54,134 bases of DNA. Origin: an actinobacterium SCGC AAA278-O22. GTDB taxonomy: Bacteria > Actinomycetota > Actinomycetes > Nanopelagicales > Nanopelagicaceae. Every line of letters starts with the position of its first letter. Position 1 is the stretch's first letter. Positions 1 through 9,644 of the stretch are shown one piece after another. Below the pieces are notes generated by a model. It was given only the letters and a program-made list of their open reading frames with translations. It was not told where the DNA came from and ran no database searches. The stretch is taken from contig AQUA01000009.1 of NCBI GenBank assembly GCA_000372185.1, positions 1 through 54,134 of the forward strand, written 5' to 3'. The position numbers and the translations under genes were made by a program.

Positions 1-1
1 C

Positions 2-556
2 TTCTATATCCCTTCTGGGTCGATGGAGAATACCTTGCAGATTCAAGACCGTGTTGCCGTCAATAAGATTCCATTTATATCGAAGTCAATTCATCGCGGT
101 GATGTCGTTGTATTCCGCGATCCTGCCAACTGGTTGCCTGAACCATATGCGGGTACTGAAAATAGGGTAGTTGAAAAAATTAGAGAAGGATTGGTCGCAG
201 TTGGTGTGCTCCCAAACCCTGCCAAGCAGTATTTAGTTAAACGTGTCATTGGAGTCGCTGGTGATCACATCGTCTGTGGCGCTGATGGAAAACTGGTAAT
301 CAACGGCAAAGAAACATCTGAGCCCTATATCTTTGCTGGAAATAAGCCAAGCGAAATGAGTTTTAACGTTACCGTTCCAGAAGGAAAGGTGTGGGTAATG
401 GGAGACCATCGTGGTTCATCTGCTGATTCTCGCTATCACCAGGACGATGTCAATCATGGATTTGTCCCGTTAGAAAAAGTTACTGGCCGCGTCTATGCAA
501 TTATCTGGCCGCTCAAACATCTTGGCCTTGTTCCTAACCACAATCCCATCAAGTAA
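2..556 (+). CDS. lepB: Signal peptidase I (5'-truncated by window edge)
   Basis: Membrane serine/lysine protease that removes signal peptides from exported proteins. The gene enters from outside the window: the reading frame is open from base 2. It carries the catalytic-serine box PSGSM before the first in-frame ATG at 23, so that ATG is internal. Further family boxes follow: the Lys-containing box KRVIGVAGD and the C-terminal box GDHRGSSADSR. The N-terminal membrane anchor is not visible. The family assignment rests on all three boxes in the correct order. It is followed after 9 bp by rnhB, the usual actinobacterial neighbour. Confidence 0.95.
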   Translation, partial: FYIPSGSMENTLQIQDRVAVNKIPFISKSIHRGDVVVFRDPANWLPEPYAGTENRVVEKIREGLVAVGVLPNPAKQYLVKRVIGVAGDHIVCGADGKLVINGKETSEPYIFAGNKPSEMSFNVTVPEGKVWVMGDHRGSSADSRYHQDDVNHGFVPLEKVTGRVYAIIWPLKHLGLVPNHNPIK

Positions 557-565
557 TAATTCACT

Positions 566-1171
566 ATGAAAGCGATCGAAGAACTCCTTCGTAACGCTGG
601 CATTTCGCCCATCGCAGGTGTCGATGAGGCAGGTCGTGGTCCATGTGCTGGCCCTCTCGTCGTCGCTGCAGTTATTCTCAAAGATCCATTCGCACCCGAA
701 CTTGCTGAAGTACGTGATTCCAAAGAAGTTGCTGAAGCAAAACGAGAAATTCTCTTTGATCTGATCATGGATAGTGCAGATAGCGTGAGCGTCATCATCA
801 TTCCGCCTTCTGAAATTGATGAGCGGGGAGTACATGTGGCAAACCTTGATGGAATGCGCCGAGCTGTTAAAGGACTTTCGACCGAGCCTGCCTATGTTTT
901 AACTGATGGCTATGCAATCGAAGGTTTAGCAATTCCCAATGTTGCCGTGTGGAAGGGCGATCAGGTAGTGACTGCAATTAGCGCTGCCTCAATCATCGCC
1001 AAGGTAACAAGAGATCGCATCATGGTTGATCTGGGTAAGACGTATCCTCAATACGGTTTTGCTCAACATAAGGGGTATATCACCGCACTTCATACAGCAG
1101 CCCTGAAAGAACACGGTCCGTGTGTAGAACACCGCAAGTCCTTTTCGAATATCGCAGCCCTGCTTCAATAG
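566..1171 (+). CDS. rnhB: Ribonuclease HII
   Basis: Removes RNA from RNA-DNA hybrids and misincorporated ribonucleotides; cytoplasmic. The 201-aa product has the RNase HII signature GVDEAGRGP, giving catalytic D20 and E21, then LTDG (D114) and KGD (D132), and the AASIIAKVTRD helix typical of type 2 enzymes. Length is normal for the family. It starts 9 bp after the lepB stop and is probably co-transcribed with it. In many actinobacteria this gene is followed by a DUF2469 gene, yraN and comM before dprA; none of these is present here. Confidence 0.96.
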   Translation: MKAIEELLRNAGISPIAGVDEAGRGPCAGPLVVAAVILKDPFAPELAEVRDSKEVAEAKREILFDLIMDSADSVSVIIIPPSEIDERGVHVANLDGMRRAVKGLSTEPAYVLTDGYAIEGLAIPNVAVWKGDQVVTAISAASIIAKVTRDRIMVDLGKTYPQYGFAQHKGYITALHTAALKEHGPCVEHRKSFSNIAALLQ

Positions 1172-1231
1172 TTTCCACAGCCTCTTACATTTCAGACATT
1201 TCTATCTGCGCAGGGTTTTACCCTCCCGCGC

Positions 1232-2104
1232 ATGACAGAAAGAATGACAACTCCTATGCTCCAGCGATTAGCTCTCTTTGATGCGCTGGAATGCGGAAAC
1301 CTCTATTGGAGCGAGCAGATTGGTGAATTCGGGATTGAAACAGTCTATGAACACCTATTTCTTGGTGTGTATAGCACTGAAAAGTTTGGGAACATAATTG
1401 CCAGAGTGCAAGGCTTTAATGCTGATAAAGCGTTCACAGAGATAGATCAATCTCATTCAACTTTTCTTACCCCAGATGATTCACGGTGGCCCAGCATGGT
1501 TAATCAGTTATCTAATCCACCCATCGGACTTTTAGTCAAAGGCAACGTAGACATCCTGAACAATCGATCTTTTTCTATTGTCGGAACTAGAAATCCAACT
1601 CCCTATGGAGTGCGTATTGCAGGAGATTTCGCTGCAGGATTTGTAGATCGCGAATGGGACATCGTCAGCGGGGGAGCATATGGAATTGATTCTGCCGCTC
1701 ATCGTGGTGCACTGGTTGCTGAGGGGCGCACGATTGCAGTGATTGCATCGGGTATAGATCTGCACTATCCATCCGGAAATACACGACTCTTCGATGAGAT
1801 CTGCGAGAACGGGGCACTTGTTTCTGAAGTTATGCCAGGAGTACCAGCGCTTCCACATCGCTTTCTTACTCGCAACCGACTTATTGCAGCGCTATCCCAA
1901 GCAACGCTAGTAGTCGAAGCTGCCTTTCGCAGTGGATCACTGCGAACTGCTCGTGACGCAGCCGAACTCATGAGACCTGTGATGGCGATACCTGGGCCTA
2001 TCAATTCACCATCTTCTGAAGGGTGTCATCGATTAATAGGCGAGAGAGCAGCAGAACTTGTGACATCAGTTGCAGATGCAGACGAGTTAATTTCTGCGCT
2101 TTAG
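1232..2104 (+). CDS. dprA: DNA-processing protein DprA (short form)
   Basis: Rossmann-fold single-strand DNA binding protein that loads RecA onto incoming DNA during natural transformation. The central domain is clear: VGTRNPTPYG near residue 116, SGGAYGIDSAAH, and the RNRLIAALSQATLVVEA segment. At 290 aa it ends soon after the Rossmann domain (VADADELISAL) and appears to lack the C-terminal winged-helix domain that many DprA proteins carry. The first ATG was used; an internal ATG at codon 5 is possible. No comM or comEA lies beside it. Confidence 0.92.
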   Translation: MTERMTTPMLQRLALFDALECGNLYWSEQIGEFGIETVYEHLFLGVYSTEKFGNIIARVQGFNADKAFTEIDQSHSTFLTPDDSRWPSMVNQLSNPPIGLLVKGNVDILNNRSFSIVGTRNPTPYGVRIAGDFAAGFVDREWDIVSGGAYGIDSAAHRGALVAEGRTIAVIASGIDLHYPSGNTRLFDEICENGALVSEVMPGVPALPHRFLTRNRLIAALSQATLVVEAAFRSGSLRTARDAAELMRPVMAIPGPINSPSSEGCHRLIGERAAELVTSVADADELISAL

Positions 2105-2136
2105 GAAGTTCGTGCAGGTAATGAGAGACTTACCCC

Positions 2137-3054
2137 ATGAGTGATTTCCGTTCGGGCTTTGTCGCGATTGTCGGCCGCCCTAATACAGGTAAGTCAACTC
2201 TCATCAACGCACTTGTCGGAAGCAAGATTGCAATTACATCTCCACATCCCAACACCACTCGCCATGCAATTCGAGGCATTGTTAATAGCCCCGAATTTCA
2301 AGCAGTACTCGTCGATACACCTGGTATCCATAAGCCAAAGACTCTGCTTGGCCATCGCCTCAATGCCGTGGTTAATGAGAGCTTAGATTCTGTCGATGTA
2401 GTGATGATGTGCCTGCCCGCAGATGAGACATCGGGTGCTGGTGATGAATTTTTGGCTGCCGAAATTGCAAAATACACACGAGCTAAGAAATTCGCCCTTG
2501 TGACCAAGACCGATTTAGTATCAAAGAAGAATTTGGCAACACGATTGCTCGGTATTTCACAGTTGGCTAAGGGTTTTACATGGGATGAAATTGTTCCGAT
2601 CTCTGCGGCAATCCATGATCAGATTGATCTCTTGGAAAAATTGATTGGCGACAACCTGCCAGTTGGGCCTGCCTTCTATCCAACAGATGTAAAGAGTGAT
2701 CAGAAGATTGAAACTCTCATCTGCGAGCTCATCCGTGAGGCTGCGCTGCGCGATGCTCGTGAAGAACTTCCACACTCAATCATGGTCACTATCGATGAGA
2801 TGGCAGAACGTGAAGAGAAGGGAAGTCGCCCCTTTTACGATATCCACGCAACGATTCACGTTGAGCGCGATTCACAGACTGGAATTTTACTTGGACATCA
2901 AGGCGAACGACTCAAAGATATAGGAATGCGTGCACGTAAAGATATTGAACGAGAACTCGGAGCACGAATCTTCCTTGGCCTTCATGTGAAGGTATCAAAA
3001 GAATGGCAGCGCGATCCTAAACTCCTCGAAAGACTGGGATTTACTGAGCGCTAA
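2137..3054 (+). CDS. era: GTPase Era
   Basis: Ribosome-assembly GTPase that binds the 3' end of 16S rRNA. The 305-aa product has G1 GRPNTGKS (13-20), G3 DTPG (60-63) and G4 TKTD (124-127). A C-terminal KH domain (about 230-300) contains the GHQGERLKDIG loop. Length is normal. The 3' end overlaps the convergent uppP gene by 14 bp, so no terminator separates them. Era is usually downstream of ybeY in actinobacteria; here it directly follows dprA. Confidence 0.96.
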   Translation: MSDFRSGFVAIVGRPNTGKSTLINALVGSKIAITSPHPNTTRHAIRGIVNSPEFQAVLVDTPGIHKPKTLLGHRLNAVVNESLDSVDVVMMCLPADETSGAGDEFLAAEIAKYTRAKKFALVTKTDLVSKKNLATRLLGISQLAKGFTWDEIVPISAAIHDQIDLLEKLIGDNLPVGPAFYPTDVKSDQKIETLICELIREAALRDAREELPHSIMVTIDEMAEREEKGSRPFYDIHATIHVERDSQTGILLGHQGERLKDIGMRARKDIERELGARIFLGLHVKVSKEWQRDPKLLERLGFTER

Positions 3055-3850
3055 TAACTCCTGTAGCAAGTACAACAAGTAGCGCAGAACCCAGCACTAC
3101 ACGATAGATAACAAATGGCGTAAAGCTTTTAGTTGATATGTATTTCATCAACCATGCGATCACTGCGTAGCCAATGATGAATGCAGTAACAGTGGCTATC
3201 AGAATCTCTGGCATGGAATATACGGAAACGGATGAATCACCGAGCGCCTTTTTCAGCTCATAGAGTCCGCTACCGAATACTGCAGGCAGGGCGAGTAGAA
3301 ATGAATAGCGAAGAGCTGCCTCGCGCTTATAACCAAGGAAGCGACCCAGAGCGATAGTTGCTCCCGAGCGGGAAACTCCAGGGATAAGCGCTAAAGATTG
3401 TGCGAAACCATAGATGAGCCCATCGCGCGCGTTGAGAGTAGTGAGATCTTTCTGGCTTCTTCCGACTCGATCGGCAAAACCTAGGATGAGTCCAAAGATG
3501 ATGAGCGTTGAAGCAATCAGCCAGAGTGAGCGGAAATTATTGGTGATGTAATCCTGTCCCAGATAACCAAGAATAATGATGGGCAGAGTTCCGACAATAA
3601 TTAAGGTACCAAGACGCGCATCTGCAGAACCATCACGCTTAAACCATGCGCGAAGAATCTTTATGATGTCTTTGCGGAAGTAGATCAAGACTGCGAGTTC
3701 AGTTCCAATTTGCGTAATCGCAGTGAAGGCAGCTCCTGGGTCGTTGGCATTAGGCATAAATGCACCCACGATACGAATATGGGCGCTCGATGAGATCGGC
3801 AAGAATTCAGTGAGACCTTGGACAATTCCGAGAAAGAGCGCTTCCATCAT
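3041..3850 (-). CDS. uppP: Undecaprenyl-diphosphatase
   Basis: Integral membrane phosphatase (BacA family) that regenerates undecaprenyl phosphate, the carrier for cell-wall precursors, and gives bacitracin tolerance. It has the two family motifs: QGLTEFLPISSSAH (11-24, with the essential Glu) and PGVSRSGATIALGR (157-170, with the catalytic Arg/Ser). There are about eight hydrophobic segments in 269 aa, the normal length. Two adjacent ATGs can serve as the start. The gene converges on and overlaps era by 14 bp. Confidence 0.96.
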   Translation of the reverse strand: MMEALFLGIVQGLTEFLPISSSAHIRIVGAFMPNANDPGAAFTAITQIGTELAVLIYFRKDIIKILRAWFKRDGSADARLGTLIIVGTLPIIILGYLGQDYITNNFRSLWLIASTLIIFGLILGFADRVGRSQKDLTTLNARDGLIYGFAQSLALIPGVSRSGATIALGRFLGYKREAALRYSFLLALPAVFGSGLYELKKALGDSSVSVYSMPEILIATVTAFIIGYAVIAWLMKYISTKSFTPFVIYRVVLGSALLVVLATGVISAQ

Positions 3851-3869
3851 TGAGGAAGTATCTCAATTA

Positions 3870-4745
3870 TTAGGCGCTAACAGGCTTTCGGCTCGCGAAG
3901 TACGAACCAATTAATACAAGTGGAAGTCCGAGAATGATTCCCGTTGTGAGTGGTTCACCAAGAATGACAACACCGAGAACAACTGCACAGGCAGTATTCA
4001 GGTAAGTCACAAGTGAGCCACGAGCGACGCCGATGATGTTGGCCAATGTGAAGAAAGCTGCAAATGCTGCGCCAGTAGAGAGAACTCCGAGGCCAACGAC
4101 AGCCCGAATAGCACCGCTTGAAATTTCATGCTGCGGCCATTGCGCGATGGCAAAAGGAAGATAAAAAATTGCAGCCATCGCCATGGCAACTGCATTAATG
4201 GCAACTCCAGAAACTCCAGGAAGTGCTCCCTGCACCATCATCACTGCATAGGAGTAGCCAATCGATGCAAGTAAGACCATAAAGATTGAAAGTGCATCAG
4301 CTGAACCGGTGATACTTTCAATACCAACAACTGCGATAAGACCGATAAAGCCAACGATGATTCCGAAGAGTCGTTTTGGTTGCCAGACAGTTTTATCTCC
4401 GCGCATGGATGCAAAGAGCGTTGCCCATATCGGAACTGATGCGACCAGCAGCCCAGCCAGACCAGATGAAATTTTCTGTTCTGCTGTACCAATTAAGATC
4501 CACGGTCCAATCATTTCAAGGAGCGCATATGCACCCACATAGCGCCACCCACGAATAGCGAAGATGAGTTGGCGCTGCTTCATTGCTAAGGGAATCAAAA
4601 TTGCCGCACCAATTGCAGTGCGTAGACAGACAACGGTTGCTGGCGTAAAACCATTATCTGGATTCACAGCTACTTTAATAAAGAGATATGGAATACCCCA
4701 GAGAAAACCGACAAGGATAAACAAGAACCAACCGCGGCGTGACAT
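3870..4745 (-). CDS. EamA/DMT-family transporter
   Basis: Inner-membrane protein of the drug/metabolite transporter superfamily, 291 aa. It has ten predicted hydrophobic segments arranged as two EamA repeats, including LVGFLWGIPYLFIKVAV at the N terminus and an ATGAAFAAFFTLANIIG stretch in the second repeat. Relatives export amino acids or metabolites; the substrate cannot be read from sequence. It lies 19 bp upstream of uppP on the same strand, which may be co-transcription. A second, different DMT gene lies at 15120-15980. Confidence 0.88.
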   Translation of the reverse strand: MSRRGWFLFILVGFLWGIPYLFIKVAVNPDNGFTPATVVCLRTAIGAAILIPLAMKQRQLIFAIRGWRYVGAYALLEMIGPWILIGTAEQKISSGLAGLLVASVPIWATLFASMRGDKTVWQPKRLFGIIVGFIGLIAVVGIESITGSADALSIFMVLLASIGYSYAVMMVQGALPGVSGVAINAVAMAMAAIFYLPFAIAQWPQHEISSGAIRAVVGLGVLSTGAAFAAFFTLANIIGVARGSLVTYLNTACAVVLGVVILGEPLTTGIILGLPLVLIGSYFASRKPVSA

Positions 4746-4759
4746 GGATTCCTAACTTC

Positions 4760-5920
4760 TCAGATGACGCTCTTGTAGAGAGCAACAGTCTGGGCAGCAA
4801 CGGCATCCCATCCGAACTCTGATTGAGCACGTGCCCGCCCTGCTTTTCCATACTTATCTAAGAGTTCTGGATTGCCCATTAATGATGAAATTGCAGATGT
4901 GAGATCGGATTCAAATTTTGTGTGATCAGTTGCGTAATCGACGAGTTCGCCTGTTTGCTTATGCGAAACAACTTCTGGGATTCCGCCCACGCGAGATGCG
5001 AGCACTGCTGTTTCGCACCCCATGGCCTCAAGGTTCACAATTCCAAGTGGCTCATATATCGATGGACAGAGGAATAAGTCAGCGCGGGTCAGCGCTGCGG
5101 TGAGTTTGTCGTGGGGGAGCATCTCTTTAATCCACCAGACATTGGAACGCGTGCTCTGTAGTTCGGCAATCAGCGCCGCTACTTCATTGCCGATGGTTTC
5201 TTCATCAGGGCTTCCTGCAGCAAGTACAAGTCCGTATTCTGCAGGAACGTTCTTCCATGCACGCAGTAGATGTGCCAGACCTTTCTGACGAGTAATGCGA
5301 CCAACAAACATCGCGTATCGACCTGAAATTCCAAATTCTTGTAAGACTGACTCATCATGGTTTGGCGCAAATTTATCCGTATCAACGCCATTTCGAATGG
5401 TGACAACCTTTGCAGGATTTACAGCCGGATAGGCGCTCAATACATCAGCTCGCATGCCATCGCTCACAGCGATAATTGCAGCCGCTGCCTCGTAGGCAGT
5501 TTTCTCAGCCCATGAAGAAATCTTGTAACCGCCACCTAGCTGCTCAGCCTTCCAGGGACGAAGTGGTTCAAGTGAGTGTGCGCTGACGATATGGGGAGTG
5601 CCATAGAGCAGCGATGCCGTGTGTCCTGCCATATTGGCATACCAAGTGTGGGTGTGGATCACATCAACATTTCCGAGTTGGTTAGCAATTGCTAAATCAG
5701 TTGCAATCGCCTGAAGTGCAGGATTTGCTGACGCAAATTCACTTGGTGTCTCATATCCGAAGGCGCCATCGGTACGAACTCCGCCAAAGCAATGAACATC
5801 AACGTCAATTCCTGAGACTTTGCGAAGAGCTTGCGTTAATTGGACTACATGGACGCCGGCTCCACCATAGACAGCTGGCGGCCATTCCTTTGTAACAATT
5901 CCAATTCGCATTGCGCTCAT
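4760..5920 (-). CDS. glgA: GT4 glycosyltransferase, actinobacterial GlgA/GlgM type
   Basis: GT-B retaining glycosyltransferase acting on ADP-glucose. The mycobacterial homologue encoded divergently from glgC (GlgM) makes maltose-1-phosphate for the GlgE pathway of alpha-glucan synthesis. The 386-aa product has the N-terminal KEWPPAVYGGAGVHV glycine loop, the nucleotide-sugar segment VGRITRQKG, and the E-x7-E donor motif EPLGIVNLE. It is shorter than classical glycogen synthase (about 480 aa), which fits the GT4 GlgM form. The start may be the fourth codon (ATG). It is divergent from glgC with a 57-bp shared upstream region. Confidence 0.88.
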   Translation of the reverse strand: MSAMRIGIVTKEWPPAVYGGAGVHVVQLTQALRKVSGIDVDVHCFGGVRTDGAFGYETPSEFASANPALQAIATDLAIANQLGNVDVIHTHTWYANMAGHTASLLYGTPHIVSAHSLEPLRPWKAEQLGGGYKISSWAEKTAYEAAAAIIAVSDGMRADVLSAYPAVNPAKVVTIRNGVDTDKFAPNHDESVLQEFGISGRYAMFVGRITRQKGLAHLLRAWKNVPAEYGLVLAAGSPDEETIGNEVAALIAELQSTRSNVWWIKEMLPHDKLTAALTRADLFLCPSIYEPLGIVNLEAMGCETAVLASRVGGIPEVVSHKQTGELVDYATDHTKFESDLTSAISSLMGNPELLDKYGKAGRARAQSEFGWDAVAAQTVALYKSVI

Positions 5921-5977
5921 CAGGCAAGAGTATCGGTCACTCTAGATAGATTGAAATTTAATAGATAGCCTTCATCT

Positions 5978-7201
5978 ATGGCCCGCTACGAGACACCTCT
6001 TGGAATCGTACTTGCGGGCGGAGAAGGTAAGCGCTTAATGCCGCTTACTGCAGATCGAGCAAAACCAGCTGTTCCATTCGGTGGTTCATATCGCTTGATT
6101 GATTTTGTACTGTCTAATCTTGTTAATGCTGAGATGCGCAAGATTGCCGTTCTTACCCAATACAAATCTCACTCACTTGACCGCCACATCACCACAACGT
6201 GGCGTATGTCCACATTATTAGGAAATTACATCACTCCAGTTCCTGCACAGCAGCGCCTTGGGCCACGGTGGTACACGGGTTCTGCTGATGCAATATTGCA
6301 GAACTTTAATTTGATTCAGGACGAGAATCCGAATCACGTTTTAGTTTTCGGTGCTGATCACGTCTATCGCATGGATCCAAGCCAAATGTTTGAACAACAT
6401 CTTGAAACAGGCGCTGGAATTACCATTGCAGCCATTCGAATGAAGCGATCTGAAGCGCATGACTTTGGTGTCATCGAACTTGCAGATGATGGAATTACGA
6501 TCAAGGCATTTCACGAAAAGCCTGCCAACCCACCTGCAATGCCAGGTCACCCCGATCTCTGCCTGGTCTCGATGGGTAACTACATCTTTAAGCGCGATGT
6601 TATGGAAGAAGCTCTCATTCTTGACTCTGAAGATCTTGAATCTCGCCATGATTTGGGTGGCAACATCATTCCGATGCTTACCAAAGCTGGCGAAGCAAAG
6701 GCTTATGACTTTGCAAATAACGTAGTCCCAGGTGAGACAGATCGCGATAAGGGATATTGGCGCGATGTAGGTTCGATCGATGCGTATTACGACGCACATA
6801 TGGATTTGGTTTCTATTCACCCGATCTTTAATCTCTACAACCGTGAATGGCCTATGCTCACCAATCCACCATCACTTCCACCTGCGAAGTTCAGTGCTAA
6901 CGGAATCGCACAAGATTCCATCGTTGGAGCTGGCTCGATTATCGCCGGTGGCCATGTCAATCACACCGTTACTTCCTACGATGTTCATGTAGGAAACGGT
7001 GCCTTTGTTGACGGAGCAGTTCTTATGCCTGGAGTAAAGATCAGCGATCGTGCAGTCGTTCGCAAAGCGATTATCGATAAGAGTGCAATTGTTGAAGCGG
7101 GAGCTCAAATTGGCGTAGATCTCGAGCGAGATCGCCAGCGCTTTACAGTGACCGAAAGTGGAATTGTAGTTGTTGGTAAGGGCGCAATCGTTACTGCGTA
7201 A
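5978..7201 (+). CDS. glgC: Glucose-1-phosphate adenylyltransferase
   Basis: Makes ADP-glucose from ATP and glucose-1-phosphate, the committed step of bacterial alpha-glucan synthesis. The 407-aa product has the pyrophosphorylase loop LAGGEGKRL (12-20), AKPAVPFGG (28-36), and a C-terminal left-handed beta-helix with hexapeptide repeats (about 310-400) that carries allosteric function in the family. The divergent partner is the glgM-like gene, as in mycobacteria. The 3' end overlaps the opposite-strand esterase by 11 bp. Confidence 0.97.
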   Translation: MARYETPLGIVLAGGEGKRLMPLTADRAKPAVPFGGSYRLIDFVLSNLVNAEMRKIAVLTQYKSHSLDRHITTTWRMSTLLGNYITPVPAQQRLGPRWYTGSADAILQNFNLIQDENPNHVLVFGADHVYRMDPSQMFEQHLETGAGITIAAIRMKRSEAHDFGVIELADDGITIKAFHEKPANPPAMPGHPDLCLVSMGNYIFKRDVMEEALILDSEDLESRHDLGGNIIPMLTKAGEAKAYDFANNVVPGETDRDKGYWRDVGSIDAYYDAHMDLVSIHPIFNLYNREWPMLTNPPSLPPAKFSANGIAQDSIVGAGSIIAGGHVNHTVTSYDVHVGNGAFVDGAVLMPGVKISDRAVVRKAIIDKSAIVEAGAQIGVDLERDRQRFTVTESGIVVVGKGAIVTA

Positions 7202-8117
7202 GCCTCTTTACTTCTAACGCAACAAAATCAATCGCCTCGCGCGCTACTGGTGTCACAGCCATATTGGTGAAGAAACCGTGAATCATTCCCGGATATTCGA
7301 CGTAAGTAACACTAACTCCATCGGCTTTGAGTAGCTGTGCATACTTCTTGCCATCACTGAGAAGAGGATCGTATTGAGCCGTGATGATTACCGCAGGTGC
7401 CACATCTCTCAAAGAGCTTGCTGCCATCGGTACTGCATAGGGATTTGTGTCATATGCGCTGCCTTGAAGATATTGATCCCAGAACCACTTCATCGCTTGA
7501 GTGGAGAGTCCATACCCCGTTGCATTCTCACGATACGAAACGGTCTCAAAATCTCGACCGTTGCATGGATAAATGAGAAGTTGAAATGCCAAGGCGATCT
7601 TGTTATCGCGCGCCTTGATGGCAACTGCTGAAGCCAAATTTGCTCCTGCGCTATCACCGGCAACGCCAATTCGTGTTGCATCGATCTTCAGACTCTGTGC
7701 ATTGTTCATCACCCATTGCAGCGTTGCATAGCAATCATCAAAGGGAATAGGAAATGGGTGCTCCGGCGCTTTTTGATAATTGACGCTAATGATGGTGGCT
7801 CCACTGTGATTAGCTAATCGAGCAAGGGATGCATCGTAAATATCGAGAAAATTCAGAACCCATCCGCCACCATGGAAATAGACGATTGCTGGCGCGCTTG
7901 TGGAAGAGGTAGGTCGATAGATTCGAATTGGCAGATCTGCTGTTGGACCGGGAATAAATCGATGAATGATTTCCTGTATTGGCTCTACCGGACCTGCAAA
8001 AGCTAGCCGCGTTTGAGTGTTCTTACGAATGACATCCACGGGTGCTTCCCAGACTTGCGGGAGAGCAGCTGCTGCACTTGCTTCAAGGAAAGCCTTTATT
8101 TCTGGTGCTAGCGACAT
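7191..8117 (-). CDS. Alpha/beta hydrolase, HSL (family IV) esterase
   Basis: Cytoplasmic serine esterase/lipase of the hormone-sensitive-lipase family. The 308-aa protein shows the HGGGW oxyanion-hole motif, the nucleophile elbow GDSAG, an acid in [10 protein letters not shown], and the catalytic His in PGMIHGFF, all in canonical order. Substrates of this family are short-chain esters; the natural one is unknown. It follows the photolyase by 12 bp on the same strand and is likely the last gene of the xylB-photolyase-esterase unit. It converges on glgC. Confidence 0.9.
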   Translation of the reverse strand: MSLAPEIKAFLEASAAAALPQVWEAPVDVIRKNTQTRLAFAGPVEPIQEIIHRFIPGPTADLPIRIYRPTSSTSAPAIVYFHGGGWVLNFLDIYDASLARLANHSGATIISVNYQKAPEHPFPIPFDDCYATLQWVMNNAQSLKIDATRIGVAGDSAGANLASAVAIKARDNKIALAFQLLIYPCNGRDFETVSYRENATGYGLSTQAMKWFWDQYLQGSAYDTNPYAVPMAASSLRDVAPAVIITAQYDPLLSDGKKYAQLLKADGVSVTYVEYPGMIHGFFTNMAVTPVAREAIDFVALEVKRLTQ

Positions 8118-8129
8118 GGCGTTATTGAA

Positions 8130-9644
8130 TCAGAGTTCACCATGAGAAAGAAGGTCTAACACTTCCTTTGCTCGTTCGCGTAGTTCAGGTAAATCACTTA
8201 AACGTTTGAGCCCTGCCAATTGCTGACCCATACGATGATTTTTTGCAAATTGTTCTTGATTGCGATCGAGAAAATCCCAATACAAAGTTGTGAATGGGCA
8301 AGCATCCGTTCCAATTCGCTTTTTAGGATCAAATGCGCAGCTCTTGCAGAAAGTGCCCATCTTGGAAATGTACGAACCGCCTGCAGCATAAGGTTTTGTA
8401 GCGAGCTTGCCGCCATCGGCATGCAGACTCATTCCAATAACATTCGGAACCATGACCCAATCCGCAGCATCGATGAAGGCGCGGCGCATCCAGTCTAGGA
8501 ATTCTTGGGGAGAAGTTCCGGTGATAAGTGCCAAATTACTTAAGACCATCAGACGCGGGATGTGATGAACCCAAGCCCTTTCTTCAATATCGCGCACCTG
8601 GGTTGATACACATTTCATCTCAGTCTTTGTGGAGTCGGTGAAGAGTGGGAGCAGTGGACGTTCTGCTGCGAGTGCATTTTCATTGCGATAGAGATCACCG
8701 AAGTGCCAATAGAGACCATTAATGTATTCGCGCCAACCAATAATTTGTCGAATAAACCCTTCAGCACTAGCAAGCGGAATTCCACCTTGATTGAATCGAG
8801 CCATTGCAGCTACAACTACCTCTTCTGCATGGAGCAACCCGACGTTGAGGTAGGGGCTTAACAGCGAGTGATTAACTGCCCAAGTTTCGGTGACCATCGC
8901 ATCCTCGTAGGCACCAAATTCGGCAAAGGCGTTTTCGAAGAAGTGTTTCATCTGATTCAGTGCTGCTGCACGCGTTGTGCCCCATGTTGTCTCGGGGTCT
9001 TTTCCAAATACGGGAAGTTTTCGCGCTTTGATATCTGCAATTACTGCAGTATCTATCTCATCATGAGAATGTGTGAGATACGAAGGCCAGTGGTGTTCAC
9101 CTTTAGGTGGAGGTAGTCGATTTTCAGCGTCGTAATTCCACTTTCCACCGAGGGGCTCTGCTCCTTCCATCAATATATGTAAACGAACTCGTTGAGCGCG
9201 ATAGAAGTTCTCCATCACCAAGTTTTTTTGACTGTCGGCCCACTGTGCAAAGAGCGGTCGCGGCGTGAGGAAAAAATCATTGGGAATGAAGTGAAGTCCC
9301 ACCTGACGAAGTTGCTCATACTGTTGATGCGATGAGGGTTCTGTCACTTCAATCTCAACGCCAGAATTTGATTTTCGAAACTCTGCGATTCCTGAAACGG
9401 TATCTGCGCTGCGTATCAAGGTAACGGTGAAACCCTCACTGCGAAGCTCAGCTAGAAAGTGATCCCGTGCAGACATGAGAAAGAAGAGTCGTTGGATATG
9501 CCAGCTACGTGTAGTGAGCATTCGCTCACTTTCAACGAAGAGAATCTGATGCGTTTTTGGGGCCGCGTTTTTCAGTGCCCCATACCTACGATTGAGATGA
9601 TCGTTAAGCAGTAGAACTGCTTTTTTCACTCCGGCATCTACCAA
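8130..9644 (-). CDS. FeS-BCP family (6-4) photolyase / cryptochrome-related protein
   Basis: Flavoprotein of the iron-sulfur bacterial cryptochrome-photolyase group, whose characterised member PhrB repairs (6-4) photoproducts in light. The 504-aa length is typical. Four cysteines match the cluster ligands of PhrB in spacing: C345, then C433, C436 and C449. That is 88 residues, C-x2-C and C-x12-C, within CKSC and DACPF. The N-terminal Rossmann-like domain and the FAD-region helix [17 protein letters not shown] are present. The start overlaps the xylB stop by 7 bp, which suggests translational coupling. Whether it repairs (6-4) lesions or signals cannot be decided here. Confidence 0.92.
   Translation of the reverse strand: MVDAGVKKAVLLLNDHLNRRYGALKNAAPKTHQILFVESERMLTTRSWHIQRLFFLMSARDHFLAELRSEGFTVTLIRSADTVSGIAEFRKSNSGVEIEVTEPSSHQQYEQLRQVGLHFIPNDFFLTPRPLFAQWADSQKNLVMENFYRAQRVRLHILMEGAEPLGGKWNYDAENRLPPPKGEHHWPSYLTHSHDEIDTAVIADIKARKLPVFGKDPETTWGTTRAAALNQMKHFFENAFAEFGAYEDAMVTETWAVNHSLLSPYLNVGLLHAEEVVVAAMARFNQGGIPLASAEGFIRQIIGWREYINGLYWHFGDLYRNENALAAERPLLPLFTDSTKTEMKCVSTQVRDIEERAWVHHIPRLMVLSNLALITGTSPQEFLDWMRRAFIDAADWVMVPNVIGMSLHADGGKLATKPYAAGGSYISKMGTFCKSCAFDPKKRIGTDACPFTTLYWDFLDRNQEQFAKNHRMGQQLAGLKRLSDLPELRERAKEVLDLLSHGEL

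Noticed and set aside
23-25. ATG at 23 as the start of the signal peptidase gene
   Set aside because: The frame is open before it and codes for the catalytic-serine box; this ATG is the Met after the active Ser.
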